From positions 2,294,001 through 2,358,000 of the forward strand of contig NBAY01000002.1 in the NCBI GenBank assembly GCA_002794775.1: a DNA stretch of 64,000 nucleotides, given 5' to 3'. The notes under the pieces are model-generated. The model searched no databases. It was not told the origin of the DNA and saw only the letters and a program-made list of their open reading frames with translations. The position numbers and the translations under genes are program-made. This document shows positions 21,623 to 31,067 of this stretch, piece after piece (position 1 is the first letter of the stretch; every line of letters starts with the position of its first letter). This DNA is from Porodaedalea pini (taxonomy: Eukaryota > Basidiomycota > Agaricomycetes > Hymenochaetales > Hymenochaetaceae).

Positions 21623-21849
21623 AGAAGTGGACGTGGACGAGGGCGAGGACGTGGACATGGATTGTCGGGTGTTCGAAGAAGAGGAAGAGAAGAGGTTGGG
21701 GGCGATGACGATGACGAGGTAGAGTCGGAGGTTGTGGGAATGGAGGTGCCGGACGAAGTCGGGCCGTCCGCCGTTGTTTGTGTGGATTGTGTCGCAGAGG
21801 TCGGCGGCGTATCGGTACCAGAGGTGGAGAAGGACGACGTCGAGGACAT
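19648..21849 (-). CDS. Mucin-like Ser/Thr-rich single-pass membrane protein 1
   Basis: A very long Ser/Thr ectodomain (repeats such as 'TTTSEQTTTTSNLPTTT') is followed by 'SECxxxVVKCSADQ'-type sequence, a juxtamembrane linker ('GGGSGNSQ'), then after an intron 'FFKNKGAVAGVFLIVGLAAA' and 'SVCIWVIFSVRRRRRKRL', a membrane helix with a basic stop-transfer. The cytoplasmic tail is Pro/Ser-rich ('GNKTPPGTPGPSQ'). The last intron joins 'SRPVLG' to 'IRNLPSNASINEFSDNEK', stop at 19648-19650. An intron near 21.44-21.50 kb joins 'TDTSAQ' to 'TTATTAQ'. The layout suggests a cell-wall sensor or adhesin-like receptor (Mid2/WSC type); no WSC domain is seen. The start is uncertain: 'MSSTSSFSTSGTD' at 21849 is in a different frame from the exon after 21.7 kb, and no signal peptide was found. 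Confidence 0.7.
21593..21622. repeat. Five tandem copies of GGACGA
   Basis: A hexamer microsatellite inside the Ser-rich coding region of the minus-strand mucin-like gene, encoding Ser-Ser on that strand in one frame and Arg-Pro in another. Such tracts change length easily. All copies are multiples of three, so length change alone keeps frame. Confidence 0.8.
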
Positions 21850-23186
21850 GAGGTGCGACGGAGAGAGAGTGGACGGGAGGGTGTACGGATAGTTGTGTCG
21901 AAGCCGGGGAACGGGTCAAAGATGACGGCGCAGACGAGAGTCGGAAAGAGGCGAAAACGTGAGCATAACGTGGGTTAGAGAGAGTCAGCGTGGGGCAGGA
22001 TGGAGAATTGATTGTGGAGGAGAGATGAGGGGGAGAGAGCAGGAAAGCAAGAGGGCAAAATGAAGGAGAGGTGGATAAGGCTCCATTGAGTTGTGATCCA
22101 GATTGGCTGAATTGTGGAATGGAAATAACATACCTGACTGCAGTTGTCTCTCGTCGAGCTGTGCTATCATATGCATGTCTTCATTGTACCCGATGTTCTA
22201 CTCGAGTGTGGGCGTTGTAGCATGCTGAGGACGAGGACGGACGACGAGTGAAATTAGGCCCCGACCTGCCGCGCCACATGTCAAAAACGTCATCCTTCTT
22301 TTCCCATAAGCGGTGCCTGGCTCCCGTCGATCCTACTCGCCCGTCTCCTCTGGGACTTCCCGGGTGCAAGATGGTCTGCAATCGCCGACGTGGGCTTCCT
22401 CCATAACGCTATCGGAATTGACCTGCATCGCCTCAACACATGCACCTAACCTACGCGGGTTTGGCTTCCGTCTTACTTACCTTACCTTATCTTCTAGTAA
22501 GCACACTCGCGGCCTTGCTTCGACCTTGGAGAACGCGTTTGCTTATCGTCCTGCGCTGCGTTTCTTTCGGCCTTCTGGACGAACAGACCCAGTCGACCGT
22601 GGCAACCATCAGAATTCCCTTGCGGCGCATTGCCCCCATACGACGGGAGCAAAGCTGCGGAACTGCCTTAGCTCCAACGCCACATACGAGTAATCACCTT
22701 CGAAGTACCTTGTATATTTTCAAGCAAATCCTTCACTTCATCCAGAACCGAAAAGAAACAGTACAAGACCCGATTTTAGACTTCGAATTCAAATTGGCAT
22801 CAAATTCGCGAACTCGAAACGAGGTAGAGTATGTCCTCTTTCCTGTGCATTTCCTCATCCCTCCGGAAGGGCAATGTCTTGTACGCTTCGTTCTCGGTCC
22901 TGTAACAGCGGAGCTTTCGGCATTATCGATGACAAACGCACGCCTGGTGAGCACGAGACACCAGGCTGTCTGATACAAAAGTACATACAGATGCACTTAC
23001 GGATGCTAACGATCCGAACCTTGCCTCGTGCCGCCTAAGACTCAGAGGGCCCGTTCTGGGCCTTGCTACAGCCTAATATTGCCTCTTCGATAAATATCCA
23101 TGAAGACCTACCTGTATTGCGTCGAGCAATATTAATCGGGCCTTCGGCAAATGCACAGCGTATATTACAGCAACGGCGGTCTTATT

Positions 23187-23455
23187 GCCAAACACAACAG
23201 GACCACTGGACTCATACACCCTATACGCCTTGGCAAGACCCGTACCAAAGACGACATCACACCCGCGAATAATCGAATTCTCCGAAATGATCTGTTACTG
23301 ACGAATGTTTGCCTTATCTGCAGCGCATCCCCCCCCCCCCCCGCTCCTCCTCCTTCTAAGCCGGTAAAGACGCGCGGAGCACATGGTATGACATCCAAAC
23401 ACAACAGTACCGCTGACTTCATACGCCCTACGCCCTATGCCCTACAAAGGCCCGA
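23187..23455 (+). repeat. Diverged direct repeat
   Basis: About 45-60 bases starting CAAACACAACAGGACCACTG near 23187 recur near 23396 as CAAACACAACAGTACCGCTG, both followed by CTTCATAC/CTCATAC and a CCCTA-rich stretch. The copies differ by roughly a quarter of positions by eye. No coding content is seen. The origin is unknown; an old transposon fragment is possible. Confidence 0.5.
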
Positions 23456-23947
23456 TACCTGTCTTCAAATCGAATAAATACCAATCCCGACGATGGGGGG
23501 TAATCATTCTGCTCGGAAGTAAGTTAAGGCGAGTTTGTCGCGTCGCGTGCTCTATACATTTTGAAAGGCTGTGTCGTGTCTTGTCGTCGCCACTAAAGCT
23601 TGTTCCAGTATGCGGGGGCTTGTGACCAAAGTGGCGTTGAAATGGCTAAACCTACTTTCAGGTAATCGGTCTTTGGCGAAGATGGGGGAACGTGTTGATA
23701 CAATGACGATGTGTTGGACTTGGTGAGCGACATCTAAGCTAAGGGCACGCATTTTCTACAAATGCGCTCACGAACCAACCAGTTTTATCATGTCTTCCGG
23801 TTTGCGATTCTACTTACACTCATCGGCGATACATTCACTCGAAAAAACGGTCGATTGATTCACTGCTTTCTTACCGATGAGCAGACAGGCTACTTCATTG
23901 ATCCTCATCATCATGTAGAAATGCAACTAGATGCTGTTTCTAAGACT

Positions 23948-24376
23948 TACAGTGTTTCCCGAAAATAATGACAGTGCACTTTTTTTGTGAACTTTTTCTG
24001 CATTGGGTCTTTCCTTATTGGGGGGGGGGGGGTTCCTTTGTTGGTGAATATCATGTGCCCTTTTGCAAGACACATGTCTCATTGTCTGTCCTGTCTTCCA
24101 GAGGTTCTATGAGATTAGTGAAGACCTCAAACTACAAGGAATATTGTATGATAATGTCTATGTTCTCCTCAATGCTGTGAATTCCTTGGCTTTTCCCCCA
24201 GCACTTTCTTTCAGGCAAGGAACAGATTGAGCAGGCTAGCGCTGTTGAACCATGGTGTGTGGAATTGTGATGAGAAATCCACCTCAAAAGGAACCCAGCT
24301 CCCATAAGGAAAGACCCAATGCAGAAAAGTTCACAAAAAATGCACACAGTCATTATTTTCAGGAATCGCTGTAGTC
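23948..24376. repeat. Imperfect inverted repeat, arms about 90 bases
   Basis: The left arm (about 23948-24040) and the reverse complement of the right arm (about 24285-24376) share GAAAATAATGAC, TTTTTTGTGAACTTTT, CTGCATTGGGTCTTTCCTTA and GTTCCTTT, in order and with near-equal spacing. The left arm has a 13-G run where the right arm has GGGAGCTGGG. The 245 bases between the arms look non-coding. This could be a foldback/MITE-like element or two copies of one dispersed repeat in opposite orientation. No target-site duplication was recognised. Confidence 0.65.
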
Positions 24377-25406
24377 TGCTACAATCATCATTGGTGGAGA
24401 ATGGAGGAGTGGTGCGGAACACGATGGAGCTGTTTGACCGTCAATTCGAGCTCCTTGCGAACAAGATTCTGGCAGGTTGAAATCCTGGCGTTTCTGGGCG
24501 TTTTAATTTGCCTGAGGGTCACCAGCGCATAACTCAGGGTCACTGTCGCATCAGTGAAGGAGTGCGCTCTGCTTTGCTGCCGATGGAGACAAGCATTCTT
24601 GTTGGCGGTATGCTTAAAAATAAAATAAAGAGCGGTAATGATGGAGGGCGCTGGTTTGCCCCATCAGCGAATTGATTATTGATTGTATGCCTGTGTAGAC
24701 GCTTTGCCAACATGAATCTGACGTCTAGGAAACGCAGATGCCATCGATGCGGCGGCATGGCTTATATAGCTGTATACCATGACCACTGCTATCATTATCA
24801 AGCTGCGGAAAGCTTGGCGCGGCGTGCGCTAGACCACACCTTCTTTCGGACTGTGTTAACTTTGACCACCTGCATTGTATATTATGGATACGGGAGTGAA
24901 AGCTGTACACGGGAGCGGGGCCGTGACCGTTGCTTGCCAGTGGGAGAAGAAACGTAAGCAGGACAACATACATAGCTGATACGGGGAAAGCGGCGAGCGG
25001 ATCTGCATAGTTTCGCTCTCCTATTTTTGAAAAAGTTAAGCCCGCAAGTGACCGTGAGGGAGCTTTGCGGTTAGGATAAGCAGTAAAACAATATTAATGC
25101 CAGCCAACAGCGAGAAAGTCCAATGCGTTGAAATTCAAGAGAAAGAAGTGGAGGTGCAGCTAACTCTTGCCGCGAGCGTTCGTGGGAACGGGAGGCGATT
25201 AGCAGTGCGGCGGTACTTTGCGTTCACTTCTCTCCTACAACTTCCTTGCGCAGTCCACATCTTCCTCTTCAATCCACTGGCCAAGACGTCGGCGTCGACT
25301 GCGGGTCACTGCTTCTCCTTATTTATCAGCCAAGTCGACTCCTCTTTGGTCCACACTCCTTTATCGTGTTCAAGTCGACTCGACTCGACTCGCGACTCAG
25401 ACAGAA

Positions 25407-27963
25407 ATGCCCTTCCGTCTGAACCTCCTCGCGCCCCGCAACTCGCGCAACCCCCCGAACCCACGGGTCTCCATCTCGGCCGCGCGGGAGGATGACTACG
25501 ACAGCTCGGACAGCACAGACTCGACGGAGACCGCCAAGTCGTGCTTCCGCTCCGCCCCCGAGGCGCGCGACCGCAATGTGTATGTCGCGTCGTCCTCCAC
25601 CTCCCTCGCCCCCGGCGCGTCGTACCGCGGCTCCTCCGAGTTCCTCCTCCACCCGTCCCACCCGCTCGAGTCCGGCAGGCTCTCCGCCTCGTCGTCCGCT
25701 GCGCCGACGCCGATCCCCTCGCGTAGTGGCTCGCCGCTGCCCCAATTTTACTCGTCCGCGCAGAGCTCGTCGTGCACGTCCGATGCAGACAGCGAGCCGA
25801 CCAGTCCGCTGTTGCCGCGCAACCGAAAGAACAGGTGGTGGGGTGACGAGGGCCGCCGCTGGTGGTTGGCTTCCCGCGAAGGACGAAGAAGACGGCGTCG
25901 GAAGGGAAGCTGGTACAGCGCGAGGTCCATCAAGAGGGTCATAAGAATTATCCTTCGTCATCCGCTCTTCCCTACACAACCTACCTCGATCGTAAGCTTC
26001 CGCCTTACACCTTCACCTTTGAGCTTGGCTGACATTAGGACTTCTCTTCCCACCAGCTCTTAACACTACTCGTTCTCACCATTTTTGCCATCTTACTTAC
26101 CCTCTTCCTAATTCACGTCCTTAATCCCGACAAGGAGCCTCTGCCGTGGCGCGCTTACTGCTCGATACCCTCCGTTTCCACATCGCCGCCCTCTCTCAGT
26201 GCCACATCTTACTCTCCAGGATTTCCATTCAACTCTCTCGCTCCATCCGATGTCTCATCCCTCTCGTCTGTTATCAGCAATACATTCCCACCTCCTCATC
26301 TCGACGATTATCCTCCAGCTGGTGTGTTTCTGGGTGTTTTCACGATGGACTCGGCCGTCGAACGTCGTATGCTTGTAAGAAGCACGTGGGCTAGCCATGA
26401 GCGTAGTCGTAATGGCGCAGGCGCAGGCGATGATGGGTTAGGAACGAGCCGTACCATCGTCCGGTTTGTGGTGGGCAAGCCAAGGAGTAGCTGGGAAAAG
26501 CGTGTTCAGCTAGAGGCTGAAAGTAAGCTCATTTCTCTTTGCGTGTCGCTCTTTTTGGATGTCGCTCTTTTATTCATTGTCATTTTACTACTAGCGTACA
26601 AGGACATGATCGTGCTCCCTATTCCTGAAAACATGAACTCCGGAAAAACTCACGCATTCTTCTCTTGGGCTTCTATGGATGCATGGGTTCCTCCCTTACC
26701 CGACGATTATAATCGTAATCTTGCAGCAAATTTCTCTTACACGAATATCACTGCGAACGAAACTGTCGCCCTCGCTAAGCATGATCCTGTGCATGTACGG
26801 AGGGAATTGTCCATGACTGGTCAGCAAAAGCCATGGGTACGTCCGGACTTTGTCGTAAAGGTGGACGATGACTCGTTCGTCATGCTCGCTGAGCTTGAAG
26901 CTCGGCTGCGAGTCGAATTGCATACGAAAACGCGGCACTCGCTCACAAACGACACTTTGCTTTCTCGCCACCCGGAGCCGGAGATCACGCATAGTGGAAT
27001 GCCGGAGCCGGACGTTCACAAATCGAGCTCTGCGGGTCCACTCGTTAACTCTACTGCGGTCGCTCATCATGAACCTCGAGCCCTGGTGCCTCAAGTATTT
27101 TCGACGATGCCATCACCTCGCGATGATCCGCTTGTCTATTGGGGTTATCTGGTCAAAAATCAATTCATGGCGGGCGAGTTGTATGCGCTGAGCTGGAGCC
27201 TGTCGGAGTGGGTGGCAAAAGACCCGATAGTGAAGGGGATGACGAAGGGGAAGGAAGACAAGCAAGTGGCAAAATGGATGAGGCAACACCCTCGAGCACC
27301 TGAGATCCGGTGGAAGAGCGAGAGATGCTGGATTTACGACCATCCTCGAGCAGGCACTGTGTACGTACTCTGTCCTTGAGGATTTTCACTTGAGACTAAT
27401 TAGCGGCGGCCAACAGATACTCGCACGGATTTCTTTTCCCGTCAGAAGCAACAAGGATCCGGAAGAGCATTCTCTCTTATTTTAGTTCAGTGCCTACTCT
27501 CTTTGGCGATCCATCTCCTTCGGCGCCCAGCGCTGCTGCGCCCATCGGTGACGACGTCTCTTCTCCAGCTTCATGGGCGTACTCAAGTGTATCGACGTTC
27601 GGCGTGCGATACGGTCCACCCTTTTCAAACCTCACGACACTGCAGAGCATCGAGGCTCTCGTTGAAGGCTCAGACATGTCGATGCTCAAGGAAGGCGGCG
27701 ACTTCTCCGCAGAAGACGCGTGGATGAGGCGCGAGGGGCGCGGGCGGCGGTACGAGGACAAGCGCGTCGGCGGTACGATCGTGGTACACTTCATCAAGAA
27801 GAACCCGTGGTTCTTGGAGACTGCACTTGCGCTCCTTGAGGGCGATGAGCAGACTGCGAAGGAAAGAGCACAGGGAGCGGTCGAGAATTCTGCGTTAGGC
27901 TCCAATGCCGACTTTCTCGACGCCTCGCCGAAAAGAGCGGTACCGCTGCGCCGTAGGCGGTAG
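25407..27963 (+). CDS. Glycosyltransferase family 31 (galactosyltransferase-like), type II membrane protein
   Basis: Start ATG at 25407 ('MPFRLNLLAPRNSRN'). The N-terminal cytoplasmic region of about 190 residues is Ser-rich, then very basic ('RRRRRRKGSWYSARSIKR'). An intron (about 25993-26056) then joins to a membrane helix 'LLTLLVLTIFAILLTLFLI', placing the rest in the Golgi lumen. Lumenal part: 'PAGVFLGVFTMDSAVERRML', 'RSTWASHERSR', 'VRFVVGKPR', 'DMIVLPIPENMNSGKTHAFF', the DxD motif in 'VKVDDDSFV', and 'NQFMAGELYALS', 'HGFLFPSEATRI'. This order is that of galactosyltransferase family 31. Potential N-glycosylation sites ('NFSYTNIT') are present. The C-terminus is 'KRAVPLRRRR', TAG at 27961-27963. 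The acceptor sugar is unknown. Confidence 0.87.
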
Positions 27964-28413
27964 TAGTAGTTGGCTGGTCCGCGCTCTATCCTCTGCATCT
28001 GGCTCTATCTCTATACTCTGAACTGCTTGTTTGGAAAATTCTGTCCCCAACCATTTCTATTGAGTGTAATTAATAAAACCTCCTAGTATCAAATATCTGT
28101 ATGATCTACCACTGCATACCTTTCTTGATTACGGTTCGCTGCGCTCCTTTCCAACTTTTTTCCATTCGTTTACTTTATTCGACACTTGCGCTAGCTACCA
28201 CCACCGCTCCCTTCCTATTCGTTGACTCTTGCGTAAACTTAGAGTTCACCTATTCGTTTTTTTATCATCCACCAAGATAATTATGGACTGTTTTGCCCCT
28301 TTTTTCTTTTCTTTTCTTTTCTTTTTCCATTCTATACCACAACTGTTCAATGGATCTCCTTATCTCACTGTCATTTATGGATGCCTGCTGAACATCACAA
28401 ATGGATTCTTCAG
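27964..28413. other. Convergent intergenic region with T/C-rich tracts
   Basis: 450 bases between converging stops. It holds TTTTC repeats at about 28301-28325 and other pyrimidine-rich runs, probably 3' untranslated and terminator sequence. No gene seen. Confidence 0.5.
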
Positions 28414-29836
28414 TCAGTGCAGCCTCTCGCCGTAGACTTTCCTCCAGCTCGTTCGCCCTTTCATCTCATCCCAGAATGCCGCGAGTTTTGCCCTTTTCGC
28501 GCCAGGCGTGATTTCCAGAGAAGGATCGGTCGCCAAGTCGGGCGAGATAATGGACTGGAAGTCCCTGGGCAGGATGAACCCGTCTCCAATGCGCGTCTCG
28601 ATCTTCGCGATGATAGTGTCCCCACTGTCGGTCGGGAGGCCTTCGCAAAGGAAGGCGAGGCGCGCGAGCCACGGGCCGAGGTGCAGATCGACTATGGAGA
28701 CTTGATCGCCTGGATAGATCAAAAAAAAATAAGAAGTCAGATCCAACGTCAGAAACGTGTTGCATGTTGTTACGTGCCCAGGGCGAAGGGTCCGATCATC
28801 TCCTTGTCGAGCGCTGTGAGGACCCGTTTGAGCTTAACTGTCCACAGACCATGCGAGACGAAGCGGAAGTCGTCCCGCGCGGCCTTCTCGTCTTGCGTGA
28901 GTGCGCTGTCGTCCTTATCGGCGGCGGCGTAGACCGCCACGAGCGCGTCGACCTGCGCCTTCTTGCTCTCCCAGAGCTTCCGCGTCTTCTCCGAGGCCTG
29001 GATCTGGGCGTTCTGGCTCGAGGTGATGTATGAGACCAACGCGTCCTGTCGGCCGGTGAAGAAGGGGAGGAGCGTCTTTGCCGAGCGCGCTAGCGCCGAT
29101 TGGGATACATAGTTATATTGTTTAAGGCGGTTCGGGTCCGCGGCTTCAGAGTGCAGCAGCTCGATGATGGATGAAGCGGTTGAAGAGAGGGCGATCGTAG
29201 CCGGCGCTAATGCTGGGGCTGGAGCTGAAGAGATGGTATGCGTGCGCGAGATCGCGGAGCGGGACTTGTCAAGGAACTCCAAGACAGACTTCAGATGAAA
29301 TGAAGGCGTAAGCGATAATCTGTGGAGTTAAGCAGGTGTTTTCGCACCTTCGTGTCTGTGATAGCCTTGTAGCGATGATCATCTTCCGCGGCCAGAGTTT
29401 TCTCTAATGGCACGACAAGAGTCGGTACGGTGCCTTCGAGCGCACGTTCTTAGCACGAAGATGGCCTTGAGTGAGGAATAAGCAATCACCTTTGGGATTA
29501 ATTCTAAGAAAGCTCAGAGACAAGTTCTCGGCTTTCCCTCGAATCGTCGTCAGTTGCAAGCAATCTCATGCAGGATTAGAAGAGTACTTACCGATATCGA
29601 CGACCTTGAGTTCTACCTCACCATCGTCGTAGCCCTTTTCCTCACTACAAGAGAAGTTAGTCGGTGCAAGTGGGGAGTGGGGATGTCTCCCGCCAGAACT
29701 AACAGAGCAAGGAGAGCTGAGCATCCAAATCAGCCCTGATCCTTACGTTTACTATACAGAAATCCCACATACCTGCCGATGACCAGATCGAGTTTGGATT
29801 ATAGTATAGAACAGCCTTGGGTATATGCGTGGTCAT
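28414..29836 (-). CDS. Glutathione S-transferase-like protein
   Basis: Start ATG at 29836 ('MTTHIPKAVLYYNPNSIWSS'). A thioredoxin-fold N-terminal domain follows ('ALEEKGYDDGEVELKVVDIG', 'FLRINPKGTVPTLVVPLEK' with the cis-Pro 'VPTL', and 'ITDTKVLEFLDK'). Then comes a helical C-terminal domain ('KTLLPFFTGRQDALVSYI', 'KLWESKKAQVDALVAVY', 'GDQVSIVDLHLGPWLARLAF'). This is the GST layout; the usual 'N-cap' Asp is in 'SIVDLHLG'. The N-terminal catalytic position is 'NPNSIW', where Ser or Asn may replace Cys/Tyr. The protein is longer in the C-terminal domain than classic GSTs. It includes a 13-base microexon (29704-29716). Stop at 28414-28416. Divergent from SGT1. Confidence 0.85.
29704..29716 (-). 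other. 13-base microexon of the GST-like gene
   Basis: Exon 1 (29836-29773) ends one base into a codon, and the exon beginning at 29644 starts with the last base of a codon. The 13 bases CTCTCCTTGCTCT, preceded by GCTCAG and followed by GTTAGT, join them in frame as 'SSA-ALLA-LEEKGYD', exactly the helix expected after the thioredoxin loop of a GST. Without it the frame breaks. Confidence 0.8.
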
Positions 29837-29884
29837 AATGGAGGTAGGTAGCTGAGGTGCGTGCCGTTAGTGCGGTGCTGATCG

Positions 29885-29909
29885 ACGCGTTTTTCCCAAA
29901 TTGACGCGT
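29885..29909. promoter_or_regulatory. Pair of ACGCGT boxes between GST and SGT1
   Basis: ACGCGT at 29885-29890 and 29904-29909, in the 168-base spacer of a head-to-head gene pair. SGT1 acts in kinetochore assembly in yeast, so cell-cycle control would make sense, but this is inference from a six-base motif. Confidence 0.35.
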
Positions 29910-30004
29910 CGCCACGCATAGGTCTAACTCTCTCGAAGGTTCTGCGCTTTGCGCCGTGCCACATACTCGAAGTTGTACATCTATCTCCTCTGCCTGCTTT
30001 CATC

Positions 30005-30863
30005 ATGGCGGAAGCATCAAATCCTATCATCGTCCCAAACGACTCGCCAGCATTACCCGAACACCAAGTCGTCGAGCCTCGGTAAGTCGCGCGTCCCTCA
30101 GAGTTTCTGTCCCGGTCAGACAAATGAACGCCACCTATTCCCTCGTCAGTCATTCATTCTATGAGACCGACGAGAAGCTTACTCTGGAAATATTCGACAA
30201 GGGCGCGAACCCAGAGGAAGTATCCATCAAGTTTGACCCACGCGCTGTGAGCAAACCATCTTGTCGGATGTGTTTCATTCTATTAATGAACAATTCGTCT
30301 CAGTTCACGTACGAAAACGGCGCGTCGAGGAGACTTGCGCTGCAGCCCCTCAAGGGTGAAATAGATACAGACGCGAGTAAATTCACCATTGGCAAGGTAA
30401 AGGTCGAAGTCAGTCTTGTGAAGCGCGTCCCAGGTCGATGGGGCGCCCTCGTGGGTGACTCACCCGATGGTATGCACCGGATTGCCTCCTTACCTTCTCT
30501 TAACTCATAAAGTATAAAGTCTTCGCAGCGAAGCCTTTCCCAGCTCCTACGATGCCACCAGTCCCTCAGAACGCCCCCGCAAAACCCAAGCTTCGGAAAA
30601 ACTGGGACAGCATTACAACAACCATCTTGTCGTCTGAAAAGGAAAAGTCGCTCAATGAAGACCCTAACATCGGTGGCGATGCGACCGTCAACAGCTTCTT
30701 CCAGCAGCTGTACGGCAGTGCCGATGAGGATACTAGGAGGGCAATGATGAAGAGTTATGTCGAGAGCAACGGAACCACCCTCAGCACGAACTGGGCTGAT
30801 GTTAGTAAGGGCAAGGTCGAGGGTAAAGCTCCTGAGGGGTCAGTGATGAAGAAATGGGAATAA
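30005..30863 (+). CDS. SGT1: SGT1 co-chaperone lacking the TPR domain
   Basis: Hsp90 co-chaperone and SCF/kinetochore assembly factor. Start ATG at 30005 ('MAEASNPIIVPNDSPALPEH'). After a 26-residue N-tail comes the CS domain: 'HSFYETDEKLTLEIFDKGAN', 'VSIKFDPRA', 'RRLALQPLKGEIDTDASKF', 'KVKVEVSLVKRVPGRWGAL'. Then a linker and the SGS domain: 'KNWDSITTTILSSEKEKSLN', 'GGDATVNSFFQQLYGSADED', 'RRAMMKSYVESNGTTLSTNW', ending 'GSVMKKWE' and TAA at 30861-30863. Yeast and plant SGT1 start with three TPRs, absent here; some animal SGT1s also lack them. There is room for no TPR before 30005, since the GST gene begins at 29836. Confidence 0.9.
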
Positions 30864-31067
30864 ACGCATTGATTACCGCTATCAAAATCCAGGCTTTTCT
30901 GCCGTGAGGGTTTGAAAGCTGTTAAGCGTATATTTGAAAGTGTGTTGTACAAAAATGGTTTTCAAGATCATGACATGAATTCGTATTTGCATATGCCTCC
31001 TACCATGCGAAAGAATATTAATGCCTTTCATTTGACCTATGCAATATCCCATTTCATAAAGCTGCTA

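Larger units (their letters stand above)
21850..25406. other. Gene-poor tract of about 3.5 kb
   Basis: No reading frame here shows family motifs or plausible splicing. The left end (21.85-22.2 kb) probably holds the 5' untranslated region and promoter of the mucin-like gene; a good donor, CAGTCAG followed by GTATGT on the minus strand near 22.13 kb, hints at a 5' leader intron. The middle has a 14-C run (23329-23342), a 13-G run (24020-24032), a diverged direct repeat and an imperfect inverted repeat. The right end has (TCGAC) repeats just before the next gene. It looks like decayed repeat sequence. Confidence 0.5.

Noticed and set aside
22313..22973. Overlapping plus-strand frames of 126 and 177 residues in the gene-poor tract
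   Set aside because: No family motif, no convincing intron pattern and ordinary composition. Chance frames are expected in 3.5 kb.
25326..25979. A 217-residue minus-strand frame over the GT31 N-terminus
   Set aside because: It is Gly/Arg-rich, the expected complement of a GC-rich Ser/Pro coding exon, with no domain. The plus strand continues into a clear glycosyltransferase.
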